Below are positions 1 to 8,559 of a stretch of DNA of 64,000 bases, piece by piece; within the stretch, counting starts at the first letter, position 1; every line of letters begins with the position of its first letter. Source of the stretch: Prolixibacteraceae bacterium (GTDB lineage: Bacteria > Bacteroidota > Bacteroidia > Bacteroidales > Prolixibacteraceae); the NCBI GenBank assembly GCA_003506435.1, contig DOAQ01000049.1, positions 186,001-250,000 of the forward strand, written 5' to 3'. Under the pieces are notes generated by a model. The model saw only the letters and a program-made list of their open reading frames with translations, made no database searches and was not told where the DNA came from. A program made the position numbers and the translations under genes.

Positions 1-1222
1 TAATATTCGACCAGGTTGTAAGAGTAGGTTGTGGGATTGATGTCCACAAGGACAACATCGTGGCCACGATTCGCAAAAGCGAAGATGATTACGAGACCAA
101 GGAGTTTAGTTCCTTTACGAGTTCTTTGACAGAGTTGAGAGAGTGGTGCAAATTGGAAGGGGTCACCCACATTGCGATGGAAAGCACCGGGGTTTACTGG
201 AAACCCGTGTTCAACATATTGGAAGAAGGCGATTTTGAGATCATTCTGGTCAACGCACGGCATGTGCGCAATGTTCCGGGTCACAAAACCGACAAGAAAG
301 ACAGCCAATGGTTGAGCAAACTTTTGTTGAGCGGATTGCTAAAAGCCAGTTTCATCCCCCCGGTCGAAATCCGGGATTTACGTGATCTGGTGCGTTACAA
401 GAAGAAAGTTACAGCCCAGGCATCGAGCGAGAAGAACCGGATGATCCGGATACTTGAAGATGCGAACATCAAACTGAGCAGTGTTTTGACCAATGTTGAC
501 GGGGCTGTAGGCAGCCGGATCATTGACGCCCTGATAGCTGGAAAAACCAACGTTGACGGGTTGATGCAATATTACCACGGGCAGATAAAAGCCAGCAAGG
601 AGGAATTCCGCAAAGCCCTTCAGGGGCGTTTGACTCAACATCACCAGTTTATGCTCCGGGTATTGAAAGAAAGCATAACCGACAAGGAAAGGGTGATTGA
701 GAAGCTGGACAAACAGATCGATGAACTGGCCAAACAGTATGCCGTTGAAATCGAATTGTTGCAGACCATTCCCGGAGTAGCATATGACAGTGCCGTTGGT
801 ATTATCAGCGAGATTGGGGCAAATATGAAACAGTTTTCCAGCGAACAGCACCTGAGCAGTTGGGCCGGGATGAGCCCGGGGAACAACGAGAGCGGGGGCA
901 AAAAAAAAGCGCAAAGACCATCCACGGGAACAAGCACCTGCAAGCCATCTTAGCCGAAAGTGCGTGGGGCGCGACCCGAAAGAAGGACAGTTACCTGAAA
1001 CGCAAATACCAAAGCCTTGTTGCCAGACGTGGTAAGAAAAAAGCGATCGTTGCCGTAGGGCATAAAATCATTATTGCTGCATACCATGTTATCAGAGACA
1101 AAGAGGCTTACAAAGAACCCGTTTTGTACAACAATCCCAAGCGCAAAGTCAAACAAATCAATAGCCTTTTAGCCAGGTTAAATGAATTAGGGGTTGTGGT
1201 AAAACAACTGGAAATGGTTTAA
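1..1222 (+). mobile_element. IS110-family insertion sequence, left end outside window
   Basis: The only recognisable content is an IS110-type transposase (described separately), so this is an insertion sequence whose left end lies before position 1. IS110 elements generally lack clear terminal inverted repeats, and I could not define the right boundary; it lies somewhere past 1222. The stretch 1223-1497 has no gene and carries a small hairpin (arms 1327-1332 and 1340-1345). IS110 elements are known to encode a bridge RNA in a non-coding end, but I cannot tell whether such an RNA lies in this flank. Confidence 0.75.
3..1222 (+). pseudogene. IS110-family transposase, split by a -1 frameshift
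   Basis: DEDD (RuvC-like) transposase of the IS110 family. The frame is open from position 3, and the N-terminal catalytic motif GIDVHKD is encoded at about 36-56. A GTG start at 60 would lose that motif, so the true start lies before the window. Further family features are the TDKKDSQWL motif and the C-terminal SWAGMSPGNNES region. The first frame ends at 953. Homology continues in the -1 frame from about 900 to 1222 (SAKTIHGNKHLQAILAE onward). The switch falls exactly at nine consecutive A (900-908), so this is an inactivating indel, an assembly error, or slippage that restores a full protein. Family assignment is firm; whether the gene is dead is not. Confidence 0.8.
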
Positions 1223-1497
1223 ATGCCCTTATAAAAGGCCGGTTTTTTACTATGTACCCGTAAAGTCGGGATCACGAACATGAAATTGGTCTCAGAACAG
1301 GATAAGCACCAACCGTTGTCACAAGTCTTGGAGTAAAAATCCAAGAGGAAGTACGAAGATGAAAATTTACTCTCTTAACCTGTTTGTATTTGATTGAAAA
1401 TTAATTAGAAAGAAAATTTATACAGATGAAAAAGAATAGTTTGTTTCTGTTCTTAATTTTAAACTCGTTTAAATAAGATTGCTTTACTTTGCATATC

Positions 1498-2091
1498 GTG
1501 AATAAAATAGATTTCAATAGCAGGATTAAGGATGGAGATGCATGTGCCTTTGAAACCTTTTTTAAACTAACTCATCTCCGGGTGTTGAGTTACAGTAAGT
1601 TATTTATTTCTGATTCTAATCAGGCCGACGATCTTGTTCAGGATTGTTATCTCAAACTTTGGGAAAAGCGGCATACTATAAAAGCGTCACAATCGGTCGA
1701 GAGTTTATTGTTTGTAATGTTACGACACCGCTGCCTTAATTATTTGCGTGATAAAAAGTTTTATTATTCCGATTCAGATATTAATTCAATAAAGGAAATC
1801 GATCTTCAGCATCTTTTCGAACTGGATTTTACCGGTGTTGAAAATAAATCAATTGAAGAGGAATTGGTTGATGCAATTCGCCTGGAGATTGAGAATCTGC
1901 CCGAGAAGCGAAAACTGGTTTTTATTAAATCAAAAATTGATGGGATGAAAAACCGTGAGATTGCTGATGAATTAGGGATTTCGTTAAAAGCAGTTGAAAA
2001 ACATCTGCATCAGGCAAAAGAACAAATACAGAAATCGTTGCTGGCAAAATATCCTATGCTGGTAATGCTTATTGCTATGATCCTTCGCTGA
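1498..2091 (+). CDS. ECF RNA polymerase sigma factor (PUL A)
   Basis: Sigma-70 family factor of the extracytoplasmic-function type, predicted to direct RNA polymerase to the neighbouring SusC/SusD promoter when released by its anti-sigma factor. Region 2 is visible at DLVQDCYLKLWEKR and region 4 with a helix-turn-helix at NREIADELGISLKAVEKHLH. Length of about 197 residues is normal. I chose the GTG at 1498 (MNKIDFNS); a TTG at 1489 in the same frame is the alternative and neither has a strong Shine-Dalgarno. The anti-sigma gene follows 181 bases downstream. The family is secure; the target promoter is inferred from gene order. Confidence 0.9.
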   Translation: MNKIDFNSRIKDGDACAFETFFKLTHLRVLSYSKLFISDSNQADDLVQDCYLKLWEKRHTIKASQSVESLLFVMLRHRCLNYLRDKKFYYSDSDINSIKEIDLQHLFELDFTGVENKSIEEELVDAIRLEIENLPEKRKLVFIKSKIDGMKNREIADELGISLKAVEKHLHQAKEQIQKSLLAKYPMLVMLIAMILR

Positions 2092-2112
2092 TCCGATACT
2101 GGGCTGTAAATT

Positions 2113-2157
2113 CCGGAATCCGGAATCCGGATTTGGAACATCGAATCCAAAATCCGG
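2113..2157. repeat. CCGGAAT tandem repeat and hairpin between sigma and anti-sigma genes
   Basis: The 7-base unit CCGGAAT occurs twice in tandem from 2113, followed by a partial third copy. It runs into an imperfect stem: CCGGATTTGG (2127-2136) pairs with CCAAAATCCGG (2147-2157) with one bulged base. It sits in the 181-base gap between the sigma and FecR genes. It could be a small repeat element or an RNA hairpin that sets the ratio of sigma to anti-sigma; neither is tested. Confidence 0.5.
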
Positions 2158-2272
2158 AATCAGAGATCAAACATCATGTATCACTTTAAAATATGGAAAT
2201 TCGAAAAAATTTCTTTTCAGAGGTAGGGTAGATTAATTTTTTGTGTACTCCTAATGTTAAAAGTTCATTTGT

Positions 2273-3262
2273 ATGAAATCAATAATCAGAAAATATTTAT
2301 CGGGAAACAGTTCTGAAGAAGAAAAACAGAACATACTCAATTGGATGCGGAAGGATGGTAATTTGGTCGATTTTCAACAAGAAAAGGTAAAATGGGAAAT
2401 GGGGGCGATCCGGGAAGAAATGTCCCTGACGTCCCGCGAAAGCTGGAATTCGCTTCAAAACCAGTTATTGCAACAAACGCAGCAAAAACTACAACGCACA
2501 CTGGTTTATATGCGTTTCTTTAAGTATGCTGCAATAATTCTGGTTTTATTGTCTGTTTCGGCAGCAGGATTCTTTGCAATTAACAATTTTTCAAAATCAG
2601 AGAAAATAATTACTACCATCAGGGCAGAGAAGGGGCAAATTGCCAATGTTGTTTTGCCCGACAGTACCGAAATCTGGTTGAATTCGGGTTCAATACTGAA
2701 ATACAACAACAATTTCTCGCTTACAAACCGCGACGTTGAATTGGTTGGAGAAGCATTTTTCAGTGTAACTAAAAACAAGAAATTGCCGATGGTGGTAAAA
2801 GGTTCAAAAATCGAAGTCAAGGTTTTAGGCACAAGGTTTAATGTTTCAGCATATCCGGAGGATAATTTGTTTAATGTTACCCTTGAAGAAGGGGAAATCG
2901 AGTTGATGTCTTCCGGATCTAAGAATTTTTCGAAGTTTATGTCTCCCGGAGAATTGGCCTCGTTTGATAAAAAATCAAATGATTTGAATATAAAAACAGT
3001 GAATACCGATATGTACACTTCGTGGAAGAATGGTATTATCAACATATACAACCTTCCACTTGAAGAAGTAATTGTAAAGCTTTCGAAACGGTATAATCAG
3101 AAATTTGAGATTGACAGTGAGCTGAAGTCGTTACGATATACCTATGTGATAAAGAACGAACCTCTTTCGGAGGTGTTGCAAATAATGGAAACAATTACCC
3201 CTATTAAAGTATCACAGGAAGGGGATATTATTAAACTAAAATACAGTGAGGTGAGAAAATGA
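2273..3262 (+). CDS. FecR-family anti-sigma factor (PUL A)
   Basis: Inner-membrane anti-sigma factor expected to hold the adjacent ECF sigma factor inactive until the SusC partner signals substrate. A cytoplasmic N-terminal part (1-80) is followed by one membrane segment at about 84-104 (YAAIILVLLSVSAAGF). The periplasmic FecR domain has the usual LNSGS, GEAFFSV and KVLGTRFNVSAYP motifs at about 130-205, and a C-terminal DUF4974-like part ends at 329. Length of 329 residues is typical. The ATG at 2273 is supported by the normal N-terminus. It is followed by a hairpin and then susC. Confidence 0.92.
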   Translation: MKSIIRKYLSGNSSEEEKQNILNWMRKDGNLVDFQQEKVKWEMGAIREEMSLTSRESWNSLQNQLLQQTQQKLQRTLVYMRFFKYAAIILVLLSVSAAGFFAINNFSKSEKIITTIRAEKGQIANVVLPDSTEIWLNSGSILKYNNNFSLTNRDVELVGEAFFSVTKNKKLPMVVKGSKIEVKVLGTRFNVSAYPEDNLFNVTLEEGEIELMSSGSKNFSKFMSPGELASFDKKSNDLNIKTVNTDMYTSWKNGIINIYNLPLEEVIVKLSKRYNQKFEIDSELKSLRYTYVIKNEPLSEVLQIMETITPIKVSQEGDIIKLKYSEVRK

Positions 3263-3269
3263 AAAAATA

Positions 3270-3300
3270 AACCGGAAAGTGTTGGAAGCACAATCCGGTT
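3270..3300 (+). terminator. Hairpin between FecR gene and susC (PUL A)
   Basis: Arms AACCGGA (3270-3276) and TCCGGTT (3294-3300) pair perfectly, and GTG/CAC pairs inside them, starting eight bases after the anti-sigma stop codon. No long T run follows, so it may act as an attenuator, processing site or mRNA stabiliser rather than a strong terminator. Hairpins of unrelated sequence occupy the same place in the other two PULs of the window. Confidence 0.55.
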
Positions 3301-3360
3301 ATAAGATACTTCATCAAAGGTAATTGATGAGTAATAGTTAATAACAAATCAAACAAAAGT

Positions 3361-6300
3361 ATGAAAAAAAAATTTAGTATCAGGGGAGTATTGCCTCCTA
3401 TCTGGAACAAAAAATGTTTAAGGGTTATGCGTTTAACATTCATTTTCGTTTTTGTAGGGTTGATGCAGGTTTCTGCAAATCTTTACAGTCAGAGCACAAA
3501 ACTTAACCTGAATTTACAAAATACCAGGTTAGAGGATGTTTTGCAGGTCATCGAGCAGCAAAGCGAATTCCGGTTTGCTTATAGCGCCGAATACATTGAT
3601 TTGGACAAACAGGTAAGTATTGACCTGAAGAACAAACAAATTACAGATGTGCTTGATGCCTTGTTTAAAGGATCGGAAATAAAATACCGAATTGACAACC
3701 GTCACATCATGTTGTACACCAACGAGTCGGTAGTAGAACAGGCTGTTCAGTCTGTGAAAAATCTTTCGGGTACAGCGAAATCGGTTACAGGTGAACCGCT
3801 CCCTGGCGTAACCGTAGTGGTGAAAGGAACAACAAACGGTACAATTACCAATAACGATGGAAATTACACCTTGACCAATGTTCCGGCTGATGCCACTTTG
3901 ATTTTTTCGTTCGTAGGGATGAGAAGTCAGGAAATACCAGTTGCCGGCCAATTAATTGTTAATGTACGGATGGAGGAAGAATCAATCGGTATTGAAGAAG
4001 TAGTGGCAATTGGTTATGGTACGGTTAAAAAGCAAGACCTTACCGGCGCTGTTGCTTCAGTTGGCGGCGCTGCAATTTCTGAACGTAAAACAATGCGCGT
4101 GTCACAGGCATTGCAGGGGAGTATGCCCGGTTTGATGGTAACCCGGTCGAGCAGCGCTGCGGACGCATCGGCAACGATCCGGGTACGGGGGATCACTACG
4201 ATTAGCGACAGCAATCCTTTGATTATTGTTGACGGTATTCCGGGAACACTTGACTGGATAAATCCTGATGATATTGAAAGCCTTTCTGTATTGAAAGATG
4301 CGGCTTCGGCATCCATTTATGGCTCCAGGGCGGCAGCAGGCGTTATTTTGGTTACAACCAAACGCGCAAAAACCGGACAGTTGAGCCTTGATTACAACTA
4401 TGAATACGGTATTGATAAACCAACCAGGCTTACCGAACATGCAGATGCACAGACTTATATGAAAGTCTTGAACGAAAGAAACTGGAACGATGCAGGAAAC
4501 GTTGCAGGGAACGAATTTCCAATTTATTCTGAAGCTACAATAAATAACTATGCTTCGTTAAATGCTGAAAATCCTGATTTATATCCTATTACAGACTGGC
4601 AGGATTTGATTTTAAATGATTTCTCAACCCGGCAGAGCCATAAATTGACACTTACAGCAGGGAGCAAGAATATACGTACCAAATTTTCAATCGATTACAG
4701 CCAGAGCGGATTTCTTTATGACGGACGGAGTTATGACCGGATTCTGCTCAGGGCAAATAACGATGTGATAATTAATGATATGCTTTCTGTATCCGTTGAC
4801 CTTAACGGGATTTATTCAACAAACGAAAGCCCCGGTAGGGATTTTTCACCCAATCCTGCCAGTTATGGAGTTGCTCCAATATATGCAGCGATGTGGTCAG
4901 ATGGCCGCATCGGCGAAGGAAAATCGGGAGAAAACCCGTATGCCCAGACAAAATTTGGTGGTTTCAGTAAAGCGGTATCGAATTCTTTTGGCGGAAAGAT
5001 ATCTATTGATTTTTCGCCGCTCAAAGAATTAAAAATATCTGCAATTGTATCGCCCCAGAAATATGCGAGCAAGGACAAAACATTTGTAAGGCAATTGGTA
5101 TATACCAACTATGATGATCCGAATTTCAATGCCGGTTATATAACCGGGGCCACACAAACCAAACTGACGGAATCGCGTCCTGATAATTACAGCATTACGG
5201 CCCAGTTGATTGCCAATTATGTCAAGGCATTCGGAAAGCATAACCTGAATGTCATGGGTGGATATGAAAACTATTACTATTTCAGCGAATCGTTGAAAGC
5301 CTACCGCGAGAATTATATCCTGACTTCTTTCCCTTATTTGGATCTGGGCAATGAGAATTACCAGTTCAACAATGGCAGCGCTTACGAAAATGCTTATCGT
5401 TCGGGCTTTGGACGTGTCATGTATAATTACAACAACAGGTATTTCATCCAGGCCAATGCACGTTACGATGCTTCATCGCGTTTTGCCAGCGAGTACCGCT
5501 GGGGGATGTTTCCCTCATTCTCCGCCGGATGGGCTATTTCAGAAGAAGCATTTATGAAAAATATCCCGTGGCTATCCTATTTGAAGTTGAGGGCTTCGTG
5601 GGGATCGCTGGGGAACGAGCGGATCGGTAATTATCCTTACCAGTCAACAATCGGTTTCGGCAACACGCTTATATATCAGGGTGGAGCAATTGTTTCCGGC
5701 CAGTCAGCCGCTGTTTCCCAGTATTCCATTCGTGATATATCATGGGAAACAACCGAGTCGTACGACTTTGGTCTGGATGCCAGTTTCTTCGATAATAAAT
5801 TGAGACTAACCGGCGACTACTATAAAAAGACAACCAAAGATATGTTGCTGGACCTTGAAATTCCGGATTACATCGGCTTGGAAAACCCCAGCCAGAATAC
5901 CGGGAAGATGAATACCAACGGATGGGAACTTGTGCTGGGTTGGAACGATAAGATCGGGGATTTAAGGTATTCGGCTTCAGTAAACCTTTCCGATTTTAAA
6001 TCGGTAATGGGCGATTTGGGGGGTACTCAATTTCTCGGATCGCAAGTGAAATTTGAAGGGAGTGAATTTAATGAATGGTATGGATATAAAACGGATGGCA
6101 TTTTTCAAACCCAGGAAGATGTGAATAATTCAGCTAAGCTCAACAATAATGTTAAGCCCGGCGATATTAAATTATTGGATATTAGTGGTCCCGATGGTTT
6201 GCCTGACGGAAAAATATCTTCCGAATACGACCGGGTTTTACTTGGAGGTTCGCTTCCCCGGTATTTGTATGGCGGAAACATTCAGCTAGCGTACAAAAAT

Positions 6301-6735
6301 TTTGATTTCTCCATGGTTTTTCAGGGTATTGGCAAGCAAACAGCACAACTTACTCAGTCAATGACTAAGCCTTTTATCAATGAATATATTGAGGTGCCTC
6401 AGTTAATTGTTGGGAACTATTGGAGTAAATACAATACGGACGAGCAGAATCTTAAAGCAAAATATCCACGTGTATCGAATACAGGAAATAACAACAACTA
6501 TTCTTTTTCCGATTTCTGGTTGTTCGATGGTTCTTATTTCCGTCTTAAAAATGTTGCTCTTGGATATAATCTGCCCAAAGTGGTTACTGAAAAAATCAAA
6601 ATGCAGAATGTAAAGGTTTATGCCAGCATTTCTGATTTGTTATCAATCGATAATTATCCAAAAGGTTGGGACCCTGAAGCTTCTTCTTATTGGGTGACCA
6701 CCTCATTTATTTTTGGAGTTTCTGTTAAATTTTAA
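3361..6735 (+). CDS. SusC/RagA-family TonB-dependent outer-membrane transporter with STN domain (PUL A)
   Basis: Outer-membrane beta-barrel that imports oligosaccharides with its SusD lid, powered by TonB. Order of parts: signal peptide to about residue 44; STN domain (about 56-112), the signalling module that contacts FecR-type anti-sigma factors; carboxypeptidase-regulatory-like domain (about 134-205, with PLPGVTVVVKGTTNGTITN); plug domain (about 213-335, IEEVVAIGYGTVKKQDLTGAV then DAASASIYGSRAAAGVI); and a barrel ending in a C-terminal phenylalanine (SVKF). Length of 1124 residues is normal. SusD starts ten bases after the stop. The STN domain together with the adjacent sigma/FecR pair indicates transmembrane signalling control. 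The glycan is unknown. Confidence 0.95.
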   Translation: MKKKFSIRGVLPPIWNKKCLRVMRLTFIFVFVGLMQVSANLYSQSTKLNLNLQNTRLEDVLQVIEQQSEFRFAYSAEYIDLDKQVSIDLKNKQITDVLDALFKGSEIKYRIDNRHIMLYTNESVVEQAVQSVKNLSGTAKSVTGEPLPGVTVVVKGTTNGTITNNDGNYTLTNVPADATLIFSFVGMRSQEIPVAGQLIVNVRMEEESIGIEEVVAIGYGTVKKQDLTGAVASVGGAAISERKTMRVSQALQGSMPGLMVTRSSSAADASATIRVRGITTISDSNPLIIVDGIPGTLDWINPDDIESLSVLKDAASASIYGSRAAAGVILVTTKRAKTGQLSLDYNYEYGIDKPTRLTEHADAQTYMKVLNERNWNDAGNVAGNEFPIYSEATINNYASLNAENPDLYPITDWQDLILNDFSTRQSHKLTLTAGSKNIRTKFSIDYSQSGFLYDGRSYDRILLRANNDVIINDMLSVSVDLNGIYSTNESPGRDFSPNPASYGVAPIYAAMWSDGRIGEGKSGENPYAQTKFGGFSKAVSNSFGGKISIDFSPLKELKISAIVSPQKYASKDKTFVRQLVYTNYDDPNFNAGYITGATQTKLTESRPDNYSITAQLIANYVKAFGKHNLNVMGGYENYYYFSESLKAYRENYILTSFPYLDLGNENYQFNNGSAYENAYRSGFGRVMYNYNNRYFIQANARYDASSRFASEYRWGMFPSFSAGWAISEEAFMKNIPWLSYLKLRASWGSLGNERIGNYPYQSTIGFGNTLIYQGGAIVSGQSAAVSQYSIRDISWETTESYDFGLDASFFDNKLRLTGDYYKKTTKDMLLDLEIPDYIGLENPSQNTGKMNTNGWELVLGWNDKIGDLRYSASVNLSDFKSVMGDLGGTQFLGSQVKFEGSEFNEWYGYKTDGIFQTQEDVNNSAKLNNNVKPGDIKLLDISGPDGLPDGKISSEYDRVLLGGSLPRYLYGGNIQLAYKNFDFSMVFQGIGKQTAQLTQSMTKPFINEYIEVPQLIVGNYWSKYNTDEQNLKAKYPRVSNTGNNNNYSFSDFWLFDGSYFRLKNVALGYNLPKVVTEKIKMQNVKVYASISDLLSIDNYPKGWDPEASSYWVTTSFIFGVSVKF

Positions 6736-6744
6736 AAATTGACA

Positions 6745-8493
6745 ATGATGAAGAATAAAATAATACTATTTATTGCCGGTATAATGCTTTTTTCCTGCAA
6801 TAGTTTGGATTTAAATCCATTATCGGAAGGTTCCAGTGAAAACTGGTATTCGAACGACAGTGAGCTGGAAATGGCAGTATTGACCTTGTTCAATATTGAT
6901 TACTGGGATGCTGAACTCACGAGAGTAAACAAAAATCCTACAACGGATGGTTATTCGCAACAATGGACTGATAAATTTACAGATAACTGGACTGCCCGCA
7001 CGGGTTTGTCTGAAATTGATGGGGGAACCATTTCCAGCCAGACCAATTTCGTTACTCTTACCTGGGCTTATGCCTATAAATGTATTGCAGCAGCAAACAG
7101 AATATTGGTAAATCTTGATAAGGCTCAAGTCGCGGTATCTGAAGATAAACTGAAAATTTATGAGGCCAATGCCCGGTTTGCACGGGCTGCCCAGTATGCC
7201 AAACTGATTTTTTTATACGGTGATGTTCCTTATTATACAACTATCTTAGATATTGACGAAGCGTTTGCATTGTCGAAGACCCCCAAGGAAACCATACTGG
7301 ATGCTATTTATGCCGATTACGATTTTGCGATACAAAATCTTCCGGTATCGTATAGTTCAAAAGCCTATCAGTTTGCAACCAAAGGTGCGGCACTTGCATT
7401 GAAAGCCCGCATAGCCCTTTATATGGGCGATTATTCAATTGCCAGTGAGGCTGCAAAGGCCTGTATGGATTTAGGGGCCTATTCGCTCTATCCTGATTAT
7501 CAGGAGTTGTTTTTATCCTCAACGAAGAATTCGGTTGAAACGATTTTGGGGACTCCCCGTTCAGTTGAATTGGGCACGGTAATTCCCGGAGCTGGCCGGG
7601 TAAAAGAGCCACTGCCACGTATTGTTGGTGGGTTTGCAAATGGCGGTCCATCATGGGATTTACTGTGTTCCTATTTGTGTACCGATGGTTTGCCAATTGA
7701 TGAATCTCCATTATTTAATCCACAGCAGCCATTTAAAAACCGTGATCCCAGGTGTACAGCAACAATTGTAGAATTTGGTTCTCCATGGTTAGGTTTCATC
7801 TACCAACCGCATCCTGATACGTTGAAAGTTTTGAATTTGAGTACAGGTTTGAAAGTAAACAATGCCGATAACAGGGCAGTTGGTCAGTATGCTTCATACA
7901 ATTCGTTAGTTTGGAAAAAGAAAATTGATGAAGATTGGTTAGACATTCAGACTGATCCTGATAATATCGTTATCCGGTATGCCGATGTATTGCTGATGTA
8001 TGCTGAAGCAAAAATTGAACTTGGGCAAATTGATCAATCCGTTTTGGATGCGATGAATATGGTTCGTGCGCGTGCTTATAAAGTGAATTATACAGCAACG
8101 TCCTCTTATCCTGCTGTTACTACAACCAATCAGGCACAGTTGAGAAAAATCCTTCGTATTGAAAGGCGTATGGAATTTGCTTTCGAAGGAACCAGGTACC
8201 ATGATTTAATTCGTTGGAGGTTAGCTGAAAAGGCGCTGAATAATCATCCTATTTACGGTGTTCTGGATCCTGCCGACATGAGGACAAAGTTGGTGAAAAA
8301 AGGTCTGTGGTTTTTCCCAAGTACACCTCAGATTGATGATGACGGTTTGGTCGATTTTTCTGCAATGTACAATGCCGGATTGATAAAACTGTTAGCTGAA
8401 CGAAAGTTTGATGCATCAAAGCAGTATCTGTGGCCAATTCCTTCTACTGAAATTGAAATAAACCCGAATATGACCCAAAATACAGGGTATTAA
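6745..8493 (+). CDS. SusD/RagB-family glycan-binding lipoprotein (PUL A)
   Basis: Surface lipoprotein that caps the SusC transporter and binds the glycan. The signal peptide ends in a lipobox (LFSCNSLDLNP). TPR-like helices with RAAQYAKLIFLYGDVPY and YADVLLMYAEAKIELG, and the C-terminal RRMEFAFEGTRYHDLIRWR and YLWPIPSTEIEINPN motifs, are typical of the family. I start it at ATG 6745 (or 6748, MKNKIILF) rather than at the TTG at 6739. Length is about 580 residues. It follows susC within ten bases and precedes a strong terminator. Confidence 0.95.
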   Translation: MMKNKIILFIAGIMLFSCNSLDLNPLSEGSSENWYSNDSELEMAVLTLFNIDYWDAELTRVNKNPTTDGYSQQWTDKFTDNWTARTGLSEIDGGTISSQTNFVTLTWAYAYKCIAAANRILVNLDKAQVAVSEDKLKIYEANARFARAAQYAKLIFLYGDVPYYTTILDIDEAFALSKTPKETILDAIYADYDFAIQNLPVSYSSKAYQFATKGAALALKARIALYMGDYSIASEAAKACMDLGAYSLYPDYQELFLSSTKNSVETILGTPRSVELGTVIPGAGRVKEPLPRIVGGFANGGPSWDLLCSYLCTDGLPIDESPLFNPQQPFKNRDPRCTATIVEFGSPWLGFIYQPHPDTLKVLNLSTGLKVNNADNRAVGQYASYNSLVWKKKIDEDWLDIQTDPDNIVIRYADVLLMYAEAKIELGQIDQSVLDAMNMVRARAYKVNYTATSSYPAVTTTNQAQLRKILRIERRMEFAFEGTRYHDLIRWRLAEKALNNHPIYGVLDPADMRTKLVKKGLWFFPSTPQIDDDGLVDFSAMYNAGLIKLLAERKFDASKQYLWPIPSTEIEINPNMTQNTGY

Positions 8494-8500
8494 TTCTTTT

Positions 8501-8541
8501 AAATAAAGAGAAGAGGGATTCAGTCTCTTCTCTTTATTTTT
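8501..8541 (+). terminator. Perfect 15-bp intrinsic terminator after susD (PUL A)
   Basis: AAATAAAGAGAAGAG (8501-8515) and its exact reverse complement (8525-8539) form a 15-bp stem with a 9-base loop, followed by further T residues. It starts seven bases after the susD stop and lies 19 bases before the GH50-like gene. It probably terminates or attenuates the SusCD transcript, lowering expression of the hydrolases downstream. Confidence 0.85.
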
Positions 8542-8559
8542 TCAAGTAAGAAAATAAAC

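Noticed and set aside
860..1222. Separate 120-residue gene beginning at 860
   Set aside because: Its first residues come from reading the transposase out of frame; only the part after about 900 is transposase homology, so it is the frameshifted 3' half and not a gene.
1486..1492. TACTTTG just before the first sigma gene as a -7 promoter element
   Set aside because: It has one spacer base too few for TAnnTTTG and would put the transcript start at the chosen start codon.
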